This document shows positions 7,682 to 17,496 of a stretch of 64,000 nt of DNA, piece by piece; the first letter of the stretch is position 1, and each line of letters opens with the position of its first letter. Both the position numbers and the translations under genes were made by a program. The DNA is from Chitinivorax sp. B (GTDB lineage: Bacteria > Pseudomonadota > Gammaproteobacteria > Burkholderiales > SCOH01), in assembly GCF_005503445.1 (NCBI RefSeq), contig NZ_SCOH01000032.1, positions 1 to 64,000 on the forward strand, written 5' to 3'. The notes under the pieces were generated by a model. That model did no database searches. It was not told the origin of the DNA and saw nothing but the letters and a program-made list of their open reading frames with translations.

Positions 7682-8422
7682 GTGCAAGGCAAGGTGGTGT
7701 TGGTGACAGGCGGTGCAAGACGGGTGGGGGCAGCGATTTGCCGCCAGCTTCATGCCGCTGGTGCGCAGATCATGGTGCATTACCGCAGTTCGACAGGCGA
7801 TGCTCGCTCGCTGGTAGCTGAGCTGAACCTGAAACGTCCGAACTCGGCTGCGATGGTGCAGTGTGATCTATTGAATGTATCGGCGTTGCCGGCACTGGTG
7901 GCGCAAACGGTGGAATCGTTTGGCCGACTGGATGGGTTGGTGAACAATGCATCCAGCTTTTACTCAACTCCGGTGGGCGATATCACTGAAAAGGACTGGG
8001 ATGACCTGCTGGGTTCAAACCTGAAGGCGCCATTGTTTTTGTCACAGGCCGCTGCAGCTGAATTGCGTAAACACCATGGCGCTATCGTGAATATTGTTGA
8101 TATCCATGCCGAGCGGCCCATGCGTGGCCACATCGTCTATAACATTGCCAAGGCGGGGCTGGCCGGCCTGACGCGATCGCTGGCCCGAGACCTGGCACCG
8201 GATGTGCGGGTGAATGGTGTCTCCCCTGGCGCCAATATTTGGCCTGAAGGTGACTCGGTGTTTGACGAGGTTGCGAGGCAGCGTATTCTACATACCGTGC
8301 CGTTACGACGGGTGGGTGAACCTGATGATATTGCCCGTACCGTCAAGTTTTTGCTGCAGGATGGGGACTATATTACCGGCCAGATTATTGCCGTGGATGG
8401 TGGCAGGTCAATCAACCTTTAG
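7682..8422 (+). CDS. Pteridine reductase (FolM/PTR1-like short-chain dehydrogenase)
   Basis: A short-chain dehydrogenase of about 246 residues. The cofactor motif TGGARRVGAAI has the RR pair typical of pteridine reductases and NADPH use; NNASSFYSTP, then VDIHAERPMRGHIVYNIAKAG carries the catalytic Tyr and Lys, and VSPGAN follows. These enzymes reduce dihydrobiopterin or dihydromonapterin to tetrahydro forms. I chose the GTG at 7682 because GGGGAG lies six bases before it and the preceding in-frame residues lack homology; ATG codons at 7643 and 7661 are alternatives. Divergent from the MidA gene. Complete, with the usual C-terminal GQIIAVDGGRSI. Confidence 0.88.
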   Translation: MQGKVVLVTGGARRVGAAICRQLHAAGAQIMVHYRSSTGDARSLVAELNLKRPNSAAMVQCDLLNVSALPALVAQTVESFGRLDGLVNNASSFYSTPVGDITEKDWDDLLGSNLKAPLFLSQAAAAELRKHHGAIVNIVDIHAERPMRGHIVYNIAKAGLAGLTRSLARDLAPDVRVNGVSPGANIWPEGDSVFDEVARQRILHTVPLRRVGEPDDIARTVKFLLQDGDYITGQIIAVDGGRSINL

Positions 8423-8865
8423 TTTTGTCATTTCACCAGCTGTTATTTGCTAAATTCCATAACTATCATTCATTTTACTCATCAAATTGGTAGTCACTTC
8501 TGATTGCCACGTCTGAATTCCCGCCACAGCCATCAATTGAATTGATCAAGATGTAAGCGTGATATGTTTGGTCGCAAACACGCGTTACTGCATATGCTAT
8601 TCCGCCAGACGGAAGAAATTCATGCATCGGTAATGAAATGACGCTGATAATCTATTTGAATAAAATAGCCAATAAAACAAGTTGTTGGTTTGGATTTCCC
8701 AGATGCTAGATTGATAATGGCAGATACTGTTTGCTTATTCTGAATATTTCAAATTGATGAAATCTTGCTGACGCAATATTGCAATCTCTGTACGCTATGC
8801 TGCCCAAATTTCCAAAACTATTATTTGTGGAATTTGGCATATAACAATCAGGGAAGAGATACATC
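8423..8865. other. Intergenic region upstream of the secreted nuclease gene
   Basis: A 443-bp AT-rich stretch without a gene. It contains short perfect palindromes, ATCAATTGAATTGAT at 8532-8546, GTTTGGTCGCAAAC and TTCCGCCAGACGGAA further on, which may be regulator sites. It presumably holds the promoter of the nuclease gene; I could not single out a convincing -35/-10 pair. Confidence 0.4.
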
Positions 8866-11544
8866 ATGCTATTGAGGATTTCACACGTGCCGCGCATCAT
8901 CGCCTTATCGCTGCTGTTGATGGGTACCGCCCAAGCAGCGGGTTCCGTCGTTGTCAGTCAGGTTTATGGCGGTGGTGGTAATAGTGGTGCAACATTGCGC
9001 CATGATTTCATTGAACTGTTCAATCGTTCGACTGCGCCTGTCGATCTGACGGGATGGAGTGTGCAGTATGCCTCCAGTTCGGGTAGCACATGGCAGGCCA
9101 CTGCACTGAGTGGTGTGTTGCAGCCAGGACAGTATTTGCTGGTACAGGAAGCTGCGGGCAGTGGTGGTAGCACCCCCCTGCCAACACCAGATGCCATCGG
9201 TACCATCAATATGTCGTCATCCAGCGGCAAAGTGGCACTGGTGAATACCACAAGCTTGCTCAACTGTGGAAGCAACTGCTTGCCGGATGCGCGTATTGTG
9301 GACTTTGTCGGTTTCGGCAGCGCCAATAGTGCAGAAGGTGGAGCAGCACCTGGGCTGAGCAACAGTAATGCTGCATTGCGTCGTGGTAACGGGTGTACTG
9401 ATAGTGACAATAACGCGGCGGATTTTGCAGCCAATACGCCTATACCACGTAACCGAGCGGTTGTTGTTACGGCATGTAGTGATACTGGCGGCGGTAACGG
9501 TGGTGGCAATGGCAATACTGCGCGAATCAGAGATATTCAGGGTAAGGCACACTTGTCCCCAGTGAATGGCCAGTCGGCCAGCAACGTGCCGGGCGTGGTT
9601 ACACTGGTGCTGAGCAATGGCTTCTTTATGCAAGACCCACAACCGGATAACGATGTAGCAACATCTGAAGGGATTTTTGTTTACACCAGCACTGCACCGA
9701 CAGTACAGGTGGGCGACGCCGTGATGGTAAGTGGCAAGGTCGCAGAGTTTCGTGCGGGTGGTACATCTGGTACCAATAATCTGACTACAACCCAGTTGAC
9801 TGGGGTGACTGTTAATCGTGTGTCCAGTGGCAATGCATTGCCTGCCGCAGTGGTTATCGGTGCTGGTGGCCGCATACCACCAGCAAAAGTGATTTACCAA
9901 GGCTCTGTGGGAGATATTGAAAGTGTAGGGACATTCAACCCGGCGATCAACGGCATTGATTTCTGGGAAAGCCTGGAAGGCATGCGGGTGCAATTGAACA
10001 ATGCCGTGGCCAGCAGCCCATCCAACAAATATGGCGAAGTTACGTTGCTGGGTGATGGCGGGGCGTTTGCCAGTACCCGTACACCGCGTGGCGGCGTAAT
10101 CATTTCGGCCGATGATTATAATCCGGAACGCCTGATCGCGCTGAATGGTACGGTGAAAGTGCCGAAGGCCAATGTGGGTGATCGTTTTGCACAGGCTGTG
10201 GGCGTGATCAATTACACCTTCGGGAACTTCAAGCTGCAACTCAGCGAGCTGAGCCCATTGATCAATGGGGGCTTGAAGCAGGAGCAAACCCGCAAACAGA
10301 CTGCAGATGAACTGGCTATTGCATCATTCAACGTGGAAAACCTTGCACCTGCTGATCCACAAAGCAAGTTCGACCGATTGGCTACTCAAATGGTGAACAA
10401 CCTCCAGGCACCGGATATTGTCGGTTTGATGGAGATTCAGGATAACAACGGTGCTACCAATGATTCGATCGTCGATGCAACCAACACCTATAACACCCTG
10501 ATCGATGCGATCGTGCGTGCTGGTGGGCCGCGCTATCAGTTCCGGTCGATCAACCCGGTGGACGATCAGGACGGTGGGCAACCTGGTGGCAATATTCGTC
10601 AGGGCTTCCTGTTCAACCCGGCCCGCGTGTCATTTGTGGATCGTGCCGGCGGTACCGCAACCGCTGCGGTCAGTGTGGTGAAGCAGGGCGGGGTTGCTGC
10701 CTTGTCATTCAGCCCGGGGCGCATTGCGCCGACTGACCCTGCATTCCAGGCTAGTCGTAAACCCTTGGTAGGTGAGTTTCTGTTCAATGGCCAGAAACTG
10801 TTTGTGATGGCAAATCATTTGAACTCGAAGGGGGGGGATCAGGGCTTGTTTGGCCGCAACCAACCGCCGGTGCGCTCCAGTGAAGTGCAACGGAATCAAC
10901 AGACCGCCATTCTGGCTGATTTCACTAAACAGTTGTTGGCGGTAGACCCGAAAGCCAATCTGGTGGTGCTGGGTGACTTGAATGACTTCGAATTTTCACC
11001 TGCAGTGGCCAAACTGAAGGCGGCGGGGCTGCATGATCTGGTGGAAAGTTTGCCTGCCGGGGAGCGCTATACCTACGTGTTTGAAGGCAATTCACAAGCG
11101 TTGGATCACATCATGGTCAGCCATAATCTGGCTAACAAAGCAGAATATGATGTGGTGCATACCAACAGCGAATTTGCAGATCAGACCAGTGATCATGATC
11201 CGGAGGTTGCCCGTATCAGGTTTGCACCACAATTGAATGACGTGACGGCACACCTGACGGTCGGTGCATCGGGTTTGAGCTTCAATCGTGCGACCAGCCA
11301 GTATCAAGGCACCATTACATTGACTGCTAAACAAGCACTGGCCTCACCACTGGGTGTGGCATTGCAAGGGCTACCTGCGGGCGTATCTCTGCTCAATGCA
11401 ACCGGAAATGTGGCTGGGGTGCCTTATGTCAAGCTTGCGACCCCGCCTGCAGTTGGACAGATGATCAGCATCCCGGTGTTGTTCAGCAATTCCTCCAACA
11501 TTCGTATTGGTTTCAACACCATTGTTTATAGTGGCCAGTTGTAA
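8866..11544 (+). CDS. ExeM/NucH-type secreted endonuclease with lamin-tail domain
   Basis: An 892-residue exported nuclease. Signal peptide: residues 1-24, ending GTAQA. A lamin-tail domain follows (about 25-195, with FIELFNRSTAPVDLTGWSVQ). After a Gly/Asn linker comes an OB-like region (about 220-475, FFMQDPQPDNDVATSEG). The endonuclease/exonuclease/phosphatase domain spans about 480-785: SFNVENL, LMEIQDNNG with the metal-binding Glu, MANHLNSKGGDQGLFG with the catalytic His, GDLNDFEFS, and the SDHDP motif at about 774. A C-terminal beta-rich segment of about 100 residues completes it. Related enzymes degrade extracellular DNA for nutrients, biofilm turnover or escape from DNA traps. All catalytic motifs are intact. 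Two Cys pairs near residues 128-133 and 172-203 may form disulfides. Confidence 0.92.
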   Translation: MLLRISHVPRIIALSLLLMGTAQAAGSVVVSQVYGGGGNSGATLRHDFIELFNRSTAPVDLTGWSVQYASSSGSTWQATALSGVLQPGQYLLVQEAAGSGGSTPLPTPDAIGTINMSSSSGKVALVNTTSLLNCGSNCLPDARIVDFVGFGSANSAEGGAAPGLSNSNAALRRGNGCTDSDNNAADFAANTPIPRNRAVVVTACSDTGGGNGGGNGNTARIRDIQGKAHLSPVNGQSASNVPGVVTLVLSNGFFMQDPQPDNDVATSEGIFVYTSTAPTVQVGDAVMVSGKVAEFRAGGTSGTNNLTTTQLTGVTVNRVSSGNALPAAVVIGAGGRIPPAKVIYQGSVGDIESVGTFNPAINGIDFWESLEGMRVQLNNAVASSPSNKYGEVTLLGDGGAFASTRTPRGGVIISADDYNPERLIALNGTVKVPKANVGDRFAQAVGVINYTFGNFKLQLSELSPLINGGLKQEQTRKQTADELAIASFNVENLAPADPQSKFDRLATQMVNNLQAPDIVGLMEIQDNNGATNDSIVDATNTYNTLIDAIVRAGGPRYQFRSINPVDDQDGGQPGGNIRQGFLFNPARVSFVDRAGGTATAAVSVVKQGGVAALSFSPGRIAPTDPAFQASRKPLVGEFLFNGQKLFVMANHLNSKGGDQGLFGRNQPPVRSSEVQRNQQTAILADFTKQLLAVDPKANLVVLGDLNDFEFSPAVAKLKAAGLHDLVESLPAGERYTYVFEGNSQALDHIMVSHNLANKAEYDVVHTNSEFADQTSDHDPEVARIRFAPQLNDVTAHLTVGASGLSFNRATSQYQGTITLTAKQALASPLGVALQGLPAGVSLLNATGNVAGVPYVKLATPPAVGQMISIPVLFSNSSNIRIGFNTIVYSGQL

Positions 11545-11696
11545 AGGTTGATAGCTGGGTGCTTAAAGCCGTTTCACCAAGTTTTATTAGCGGCTCTTAA
11601 CGGCACCCGGCATGTCAGGCGGATTGGGTGGGCAAGTTATTGTCTGGGCTTGCCCTGAGACTTAGCCTTGCCAACTGCGGTATCGATGTCAAATGA

Positions 11697-11718
11697 ATCG
11701 GGGCGGCTATGCCCCGAT
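11697..11718 (+). promoter_or_regulatory. Hairpin in the leader of the PEP-CTERM-like gene
   Basis: ATCGGGGC (11697-11704) and GCCCCGAT (11711-11718) form a perfect 8-bp stem with a 6-nt loop, 24 bp before the start codon and followed by TTTT. It could attenuate or stabilise the transcript; function not shown. Confidence 0.35.
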
Positions 11719-11742
11719 ATCACGCGTTTTAAAGGAAATATT

Positions 11743-12366
11743 ATGTTTGCACGCTTCAAACAACATGTGCTGGCCTGTTTGGCTGGGTTGGTAATGACGA
11801 CGTCTGCCTGGGCTGGGCCGATGTATCACGTAACCATTGATACCCAATCGCTTTCATCCCAAACCGGTTTTATCGATATTGGCCTGATGGGATTGCTGGA
11901 CTCCCCGTTGGCCCGGGTGGTGGTCAGCAAGTTACAGGGCGGGACGCAGACAGGTGTGGCAGACGTGATGGGTAACGTGCTGCCCACAGCAGATGGTTGG
12001 GCGTTGGTGAATGATGCCAATAGCGACCTGCTGTTGCCATGGCAGTTTGGCGCCCGGCTGAGTTTTGATGTGGCGCTGACCGGTGATTGGTTGACCGCAG
12101 CATCGGGAAGCGGTACCACTTTCGCGGTGAAATTGTTCGATCAGGCATTCAACAACGTGCTGACGACCGATACGGCTGGCGATTTGCTGCGACTGGAATT
12201 GATGGCGGGTGGCAATGTGGCCCCGGCGACGTTCACAAGCGACCAAGCTGGCAACCCGTCGGTGGTCAGCCTCTCGGTTCAGCAACTGCCGGTGCCGACC
12301 ACCTTGTTATTGGGCCTGACCGTGTTGGGTGGCATGGCAGTCACACGCCGATATGTCCGCCGCTGA
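11743..12366 (+). CDS. Secreted PEP-CTERM-like protein
   Basis: A 207-residue exported protein read from the ATG at 11743, which has AAAGGAAA a few bases upstream; a longer in-frame start at 11668 adds 25 residues without a signal-like character. Signal peptide about 1-24 (LACLAGLVMTTSAWA). The C-terminus has the tripartite sorting-signal layout: LPVPTTLLLGLTVLGGMAV, a membrane stretch, then TRRYVRR. The usual V-P-E-P is replaced by V-P-T-T, so recognition by an exosortase is uncertain. Proteins of this class are processed by exosortase and linked to extracellular polymer formation. No exosortase gene is in the window. Its function is unknown; it follows the secreted nuclease gene on the same strand, 198 bp downstream. 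Confidence 0.75.
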   Translation: MFARFKQHVLACLAGLVMTTSAWAGPMYHVTIDTQSLSSQTGFIDIGLMGLLDSPLARVVVSKLQGGTQTGVADVMGNVLPTADGWALVNDANSDLLLPWQFGARLSFDVALTGDWLTAASGSGTTFAVKLFDQAFNNVLTTDTAGDLLRLELMAGGNVAPATFTSDQAGNPSVVSLSVQQLPVPTTLLLGLTVLGGMAVTRRYVRR

Positions 12367-12383
12367 AATGGTGGCCTGATGGC

Positions 12384-12420
12384 AAAAAGCTGGCTTGCCA
12401 TGGCAACGTCAGCTTTTGTT
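12384..12420. terminator. Bidirectional terminator between convergent genes
   Basis: AAAAGCTG and CAGCTTTT form an outer 8-bp stem, with an inner TTGCC/GGCAA stem, and T-rich ends on both strands. It lies just after the PEP-CTERM-like gene and overlaps the last codons of the convergent DUF3999 gene. Confidence 0.7.
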
Positions 12421-13773
12421 TTTGGGCTTGGTTCGGGTTAATTGCCAGACCATGCCACCTAATATGCCGACCCCCACCAGAAGCACCGCCCATAAGGCGG
12501 CACGTTTCCAGTCTATTTGTTCTGCCAAACCAAAAGCAGTTTGCTTTGTGGGCTCGGTAGTGTGCTGCATGGTGCCTAACACTGCCGAGTCAATCGCGGG
12601 TGCCTGCGAACTACCCCAGCCTGGCACCAAGGTGTTGATTGGCAGGGCGGTGGTTTTCAGACTGGGTTGGCCAATTTGTAGTTGATAGGGTGGGTTGCCA
12701 CGTGCCAGGAAAATGACCTGATAGGCGGTGCTGCCGATACGAAGTGTGGGCGGTGTCTGGCCAAAACCACCGCTACGTTCATCGGCATGTATACGCAGGC
12801 TTCGTAACGGTTGGCCAGTCAGTGCAAGCTGTGTGTGGGTCCATTCGCTATTACCTTGTTGCACGCGGTAAACCACCCCGTTGGTCAGGGTGGCCCAAGG
12901 CTGTTTAGTGTCATATTTGCCCGCGATATGAACGGGTAACAGCGTGTTGGTCTGCGGCAACTGGATATCAAGCTGATCGATCACGATGGCGCGCGGTAGG
13001 TTGAGTGTCAGCTCATTCTGGGCACTTCGCGTGGCCTGCATCGGGGGGGACCAGACCGTTGGCGCTGGCTGCCAAGCCTGATCGCCATAGCGCAGGCTGA
13101 CTTTGCTCAGGCTGGGGGCGTTGGCAGGTGCGCGCCACAACAGGCGTAAATAACGGGCTTTAGTACCATTCAGCTCGATGCGCTGTTGGCTGATTCGCTG
13201 GCCGTTGAACTCCAGGCGCGCCAGTTGGCCATCGGTTAGCGACCGCCAATGCTGCAGATCGTCACTTCCTTGAATCTCGATGCGCTGGAACCCTGTCACC
13301 GCGGCATCCCACTCGATATCCAGGCTGATCAATGGCGTATCGATTTTACTGGCATCCAGCAAATAGCCGATGATGGGTGCCGCCTTTGTTTCCTGAGACT
13401 GGCCCTGTTCAACCCGTACGATGGTACCGCTGGTGTTGCGTTCTACCTGGACGGTCAACGGCTCATTGGCGTTGCTGGCATCGCCATGCAGTGGAAAAGG
13501 AGTCAGCGAAGCGTGCAGTTGTTGCTGTTCATTGTGGCCACTCTGCCGAATCAGGCTAAACGGTATGTTTTCGCCTGAGGCATTGGTCATGCGCAGGTCG
13601 GCCAATGTCGGGTCATGTGCGGCCAACATGGCTTGCATCGGCAGGGTCAACCGATAGTAAGGGCCGTTGCCTTGCAATTGAATGGGCGCTTGGGCCTCAA
13701 ACGTAGCGGGTGTCGCGTATGCACCACCGGCGATTAGCAGCATGGCCAGATTGCGGCAAGCCGATAACATCAT
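12409..13773 (-). CDS. DUF3999 family exported membrane protein
   Basis: A 454-residue protein with an N-terminal signal (LAMLLIAGGAYA), a long periplasmic beta-rich region (about 22-410, with repeated jelly-roll-like segments such as FQRIEIQGSDDLQHWRSL), and one C-terminal membrane helix (about 422-445, AALWAVLLVGVGILGGMVW) followed by a basic tail. This matches DUF3999, which is regularly encoded beside a DUF2339 protein. Its ATG overlaps the stop of the DUF2339 gene by 4 bp, so the two are translationally coupled and probably form a complex. No biochemical function is established; the discoidin-like repeats suggest a glycan-binding role, which is my inference. Confidence 0.85.
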   Translation of the reverse strand: MMLSACRNLAMLLIAGGAYATPATFEAQAPIQLQGNGPYYRLTLPMQAMLAAHDPTLADLRMTNASGENIPFSLIRQSGHNEQQQLHASLTPFPLHGDASNANEPLTVQVERNTSGTIVRVEQGQSQETKAAPIIGYLLDASKIDTPLISLDIEWDAAVTGFQRIEIQGSDDLQHWRSLTDGQLARLEFNGQRISQQRIELNGTKARYLRLLWRAPANAPSLSKVSLRYGDQAWQPAPTVWSPPMQATRSAQNELTLNLPRAIVIDQLDIQLPQTNTLLPVHIAGKYDTKQPWATLTNGVVYRVQQGNSEWTHTQLALTGQPLRSLRIHADERSGGFGQTPPTLRIGSTAYQVIFLARGNPPYQLQIGQPSLKTTALPINTLVPGWGSSQAPAIDSAVLGTMQHTTEPTKQTAFGLAEQIDWKRAALWAVLLVGVGILGGMVWQLTRTKPKNKS

Positions 13774-16700
13774 GGGGTTTTGTCCTCTTTGACTTCGCTA
13801 TCCGTTTTGGGTGGCAGCGGGGCGAAGTAACCAACAATCAACAGCAATACTCCCACCCCAATAAACGAAACGATTCGCGCCAGCCCGCCGCGGTTGCCCA
13901 GCTCGACCAGGAACAGCTTGCCGACCACGATGGCCGCCAGTGTGGCGCCTACCATCCACATTTGCCGCTGGGCGCGGGCATGGCCGGCGATCATCAGGCC
14001 CAGCGCCGCCAAACTCCACACCAGCGACAGGCTGGCTTGCACCAACATGGAAGCCATCAGCTCATCGAATTGGAACGGCACACCGGCTAGATGATGGGCG
14101 CCACGGAACACTGCGCAGGTCAACATCAACCACAACGAAAAACCCACCACCCATTGCCACTGGCTGGTTGGCAGGGAGGGTGACCATTCTTTGTTACGTG
14201 CCTGCAACCACATCACCACACTGGTCAATACCAATAACTGGCCGATTTCCAGTGGGTTGAGCAATGGCAGATAAGGTAAGGGGGCCGCCGCGCCTGCGCT
14301 GGCCAGATTGCTGAGCCAGAACCAGCCAAACATGACTGCTGCGACAGGCAATGCTGCTGTGTTACGATAGGTGTTTTCATATTGAGATATTGGCCAGAAA
14401 CGGCCCAGGCGTTGTGATGTCGCCATCACCAGATAGGCCGCTGGCACCAATACGCCGCCAAGCCAGCGCCAGGCGGTATGGTGTTCACTCAGTTGCAGCA
14501 GCAGGAAGCGCATCTCGACCGACATGGTCAGTAGCCACAACCATAGCCCCCCCACATGCAACATCGTTGACAGTGACGATGGCAACAAGCTATCCAGTTT
14601 GCGCAAGGTATAGAAGTGCAAGCCAATCACCAGCCCCCAGCCTAACCAGCCCAAACTGGCCAATGGGTGATATTGGCCGGTATCGTTGACCGCAATCAGT
14701 AGGATCAGTGCAGAGGCTGGCACAATCAAAGCACACAGGGTTGCCATATCGCGCCATGACCAGCGCCGGGCCGCCCATTGCCATACCAGTGCAGTGCCTG
14801 CGAGCAGAATCAACAACAGGTGGCGGGTGGTGGCGCTGTCATGCAAGCGCCACAGCTCATTCACCCAAGCGTAAGCCCACCAGCCGGTGGCCCAGACCAA
14901 CAGGATGGCACTGATTTCACGTAGGCCGGTGATAATGGCATTGGGCTTGGTTTGCTGGGCTTCCTGCCATAATCGCCATGCGCCTATATAGGCTGCCACG
15001 CCCAGTGTAATGGGCGCCCAGAAATCGATGTGGCCAAAAGCAGGCAATTCTGGATTCAATACCAAGCGGTCAAGGTGAGCCCACATCAATGCCGCACCAC
15101 CCACAACTTGAAGTGCCAGGCCAAATACCAGCGACCAGCGCTGTTTCAACCACACACTCAGCCACACGATGCCCAAGCCACTGACTGCCCAGACTGCACT
15201 GGCTGTATTCCATGGTGTGACAAACAGCACGGCCATGTTAATGAATACCAGGCCGAACAACATGGAAAAACCCAAGGGTTTCATCACCAACGGGTCGACT
15301 TTGGCCACAGGATCGCGCATGGCCAGCACCAGGCCTGCGATGGTTGCAAGACCAAGCATGCCTGCAGCCACCACACCACGCCAACCGGAAGCCAGCACAG
15401 TGCCATCGGTGCCAGATTGCAGGTGACTCAGAAAGATAATGCCCGCCAATGCTTGAATCCCCAATGCTGCCGGTAACCAGCTGCGGTCTTGCAGCCTCAG
15501 GCCAGCATAGAGCGTAGCCAAACCCAGCAAGGCCCAGGCCATGGTGGCGCCTTGCGCGTCCAGCAACAAGGCGGGTACCAGATCCCAGGCGGCCAGGCCC
15601 ATCAAAGCCAGCGGGCTGGTGTTCTCCCAACTGCGGTGCTGTTCGGCCGGTGTCTGGCGTAATTGCCAGTAGCTGAACAACCATGCGCCACCCAGCATGA
15701 TGGCACCTAAGGTGGCTCCATCCAGCAGTGTGGTGGTGCCAACGTACAGGGTGGAAAGGTAAGCCAGGCTGGCCGCCAATTGCAGGCATAGCGCAAAGCC
15801 GCGTGCTACCGGCCGCTGTTGCCGTAGTCCTACCCAATAAATACCTGCGCCTTCTACCGCCCAGGCGGCCGAGGTCCAGCGTGCATCCAACCCAAGTGGA
15901 ATGGCCAAGGTGCCAAAGATGACGCCTAGCGCCAGTAGAATTTCCATCAACAAGGCATGGCGCCATTGCGAACGATGGTGTAACACGCTGGCCAGGATCA
16001 GATAAGCCAGCCCCATGGCTAATGCGCTGAAGGCTGCACCGAATTCGAGGTGTCTGACCACGGCATACTGCAGGCCAAAACCGATCAGTGGCGTGCCGAA
16101 CAGTATGGTGCCATCGACGTAATTGGCCTGCTTGGTGGACCAGGCAAGCAGGGCAGCACGGTCGGACGGGGCTTCTCCTGCATCCAGCAGGGTTCGGCGG
16201 GCAAATAGCAGGCCGATGGCCAGATACATGGCGAAGAACAGAATCAGGAAAGGCTCGGTACTGGCAAACAGTTCAGGCCGATAGCTGCGCAACCCCCAGG
16301 CACCACCAATACCGAACGTGCCGACGAACCCAACAAGATTTAACAGCCGCCATGCCTTGAACCATGCGATAGCAAAAATGCCGGTATTCAACAATGCGAA
16401 GTAACTGAACAGTGCCACATGATTGCCGCTACCAGTTGATGCCAGAATCGGGGCCGCAAAGCCACCCAACGTGCCTGCCACCGCCAAGCCCAGGGCATCC
16501 TGCAATATGGCCAGGATTGCGGCACAGATGGTAATGATGATCAGCAGTACAAAGCCGGTTTGAGGTGTCAGCAACGGGTGCAGACGCATGGCGGCGAACA
16601 CGGTCAAGTACATGACGGCAACTCCGGCGCCCTGCATGGCCAATCCGTAGGCTGCCTGCTTCAGGCGTACCCGCCAGCCAATAACCAACAGCACGATGGC

Positions 16701-17447
16701 GGTGAAGGCGACACCCGCATAACGTAATTCAACAGGTACGACGACGCGCTCTGCCGCATATCGCAGCAGGAAGGCCAAGCCCAGAAACAGCAGCAGAATG
16801 CCGACACGCAATACGGTATTGCCACCAAACAACCATACCTGAAAAGCGGCAATGCGCGTCGATAGCCAGTCTGGCTCAGCCGATACGGGGTGCGTCGGTT
16901 GGGTAGTTCGGCGATATGCTGGTGCAACACTTGCCGGTTTGGATTCTGATTCAGCCTGTGCTTGAGGGGCTGTAGCAGTGGCCTGCTCAATGTCTGGCTG
17001 ACTATCGGCCGGAGAGAGCGGAGTCAGTTCAATTTCAGGCTGTGGCGGGGTGGGTGGAGGTGACCCTTGTTCAGGTGGCACCGCTAGTATCGCCAATTCG
17101 TCAAATTGAAGCGGTTCAGGAACTGTAGCTGGTGCATCGACAGGTTGTTCGATGGCAATTGGTACGGCCACTACGGGTGCTGTTGGTGGGGCGGTGGTGG
17201 CCGGTTTCTCGATTTTGCTGAGACGGGTGTGGATATCCAGCGTGACCTGGTCGAAATGGCTGCGGAATTCGGCCAGGATGGCCATTTTGGCTTTGGCGTC
17301 GTCTTCCAGCGCTTGCAGACGTGATTTCAGGCTGATCAATCCGCCCAGCAGCCAACCAACAATGGCACCAAACACGCCGGCCTGAAATGACTCGAACATG
17401 GAGCCAGCGATGACGGCACCAATGATCATGAGCGTGAAACTTAGCAA
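13770..17447 (-). CDS. DUF2339 polytopic membrane protein
   Basis: A 1225-residue protein. After one N-terminal hydrophobic segment with a glycine pattern (residues about 1-40) comes a charged coiled-coil (about 41-75), then a Pro/Ala/Glu-rich linker to about 185. From about 205 onward the protein is a long series of some thirty hydrophobic segments, starting VWLFGGNTVLRVGILLLFLG, the conserved family entry motif. Overlaps the DUF3999 gene. Function unknown; the size and number of membrane spans suggest transport or membrane remodelling, but no catalytic or transport motif is visible. Normal length and intact frame. Lies 49 bp downstream of the CYTH-CHAD gene and could be transcribed with it. 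Confidence 0.88.
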   Translation of the reverse strand: MLSFTLMIIGAVIAGSMFESFQAGVFGAIVGWLLGGLISLKSRLQALEDDAKAKMAILAEFRSHFDQVTLDIHTRLSKIEKPATTAPPTAPVVAVPIAIEQPVDAPATVPEPLQFDELAILAVPPEQGSPPPTPPQPEIELTPLSPADSQPDIEQATATAPQAQAESESKPASVAPAYRRTTQPTHPVSAEPDWLSTRIAAFQVWLFGGNTVLRVGILLLFLGLAFLLRYAAERVVVPVELRYAGVAFTAIVLLVIGWRVRLKQAAYGLAMQGAGVAVMYLTVFAAMRLHPLLTPQTGFVLLIIITICAAILAILQDALGLAVAGTLGGFAAPILASTGSGNHVALFSYFALLNTGIFAIAWFKAWRLLNLVGFVGTFGIGGAWGLRSYRPELFASTEPFLILFFAMYLAIGLLFARRTLLDAGEAPSDRAALLAWSTKQANYVDGTILFGTPLIGFGLQYAVVRHLEFGAAFSALAMGLAYLILASVLHHRSQWRHALLMEILLALGVIFGTLAIPLGLDARWTSAAWAVEGAGIYWVGLRQQRPVARGFALCLQLAASLAYLSTLYVGTTTLLDGATLGAIMLGGAWLFSYWQLRQTPAEQHRSWENTSPLALMGLAAWDLVPALLLDAQGATMAWALLGLATLYAGLRLQDRSWLPAALGIQALAGIIFLSHLQSGTDGTVLASGWRGVVAAGMLGLATIAGLVLAMRDPVAKVDPLVMKPLGFSMLFGLVFINMAVLFVTPWNTASAVWAVSGLGIVWLSVWLKQRWSLVFGLALQVVGGAALMWAHLDRLVLNPELPAFGHIDFWAPITLGVAAYIGAWRLWQEAQQTKPNAIITGLREISAILLVWATGWWAYAWVNELWRLHDSATTRHLLLILLAGTALVWQWAARRWSWRDMATLCALIVPASALILLIAVNDTGQYHPLASLGWLGWGLVIGLHFYTLRKLDSLLPSSLSTMLHVGGLWLWLLTMSVEMRFLLLQLSEHHTAWRWLGGVLVPAAYLVMATSQRLGRFWPISQYENTYRNTAALPVAAVMFGWFWLSNLASAGAAAPLPYLPLLNPLEIGQLLVLTSVVMWLQARNKEWSPSLPTSQWQWVVGFSLWLMLTCAVFRGAHHLAGVPFQFDELMASMLVQASLSLVWSLAALGLMIAGHARAQRQMWMVGATLAAIVVGKLFLVELGNRGGLARIVSFIGVGVLLLIVGYFAPLPPKTDSEVKEDKTP

Positions 17448-17496
17448 AGGTGTCTCCAGTGTGCGGATGATAGGTATGAATGCTTCGCGATTACCT

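Noticed and set aside
9217-10287. Minus-strand open frame of 356 codons inside the ExeM-type nuclease gene
   Set aside because: Antisense to well-conserved nuclease domains; composition rich in His, Thr and Cys is typical of a shadow frame.
11565-11603. Fourth copy of the palindromic repeat after the nuclease gene
   Set aside because: Only a loose match (TTTTATTAGCGGCTCTTAA). The segment is better read as a terminator-like hairpin (GGGTGC with GCACCC).
15238-15966. Minus-strand frame of 242 codons inside the DUF2339 gene
   Set aside because: It is the DUF2339 gene read in another frame on the same strand, with no motif.
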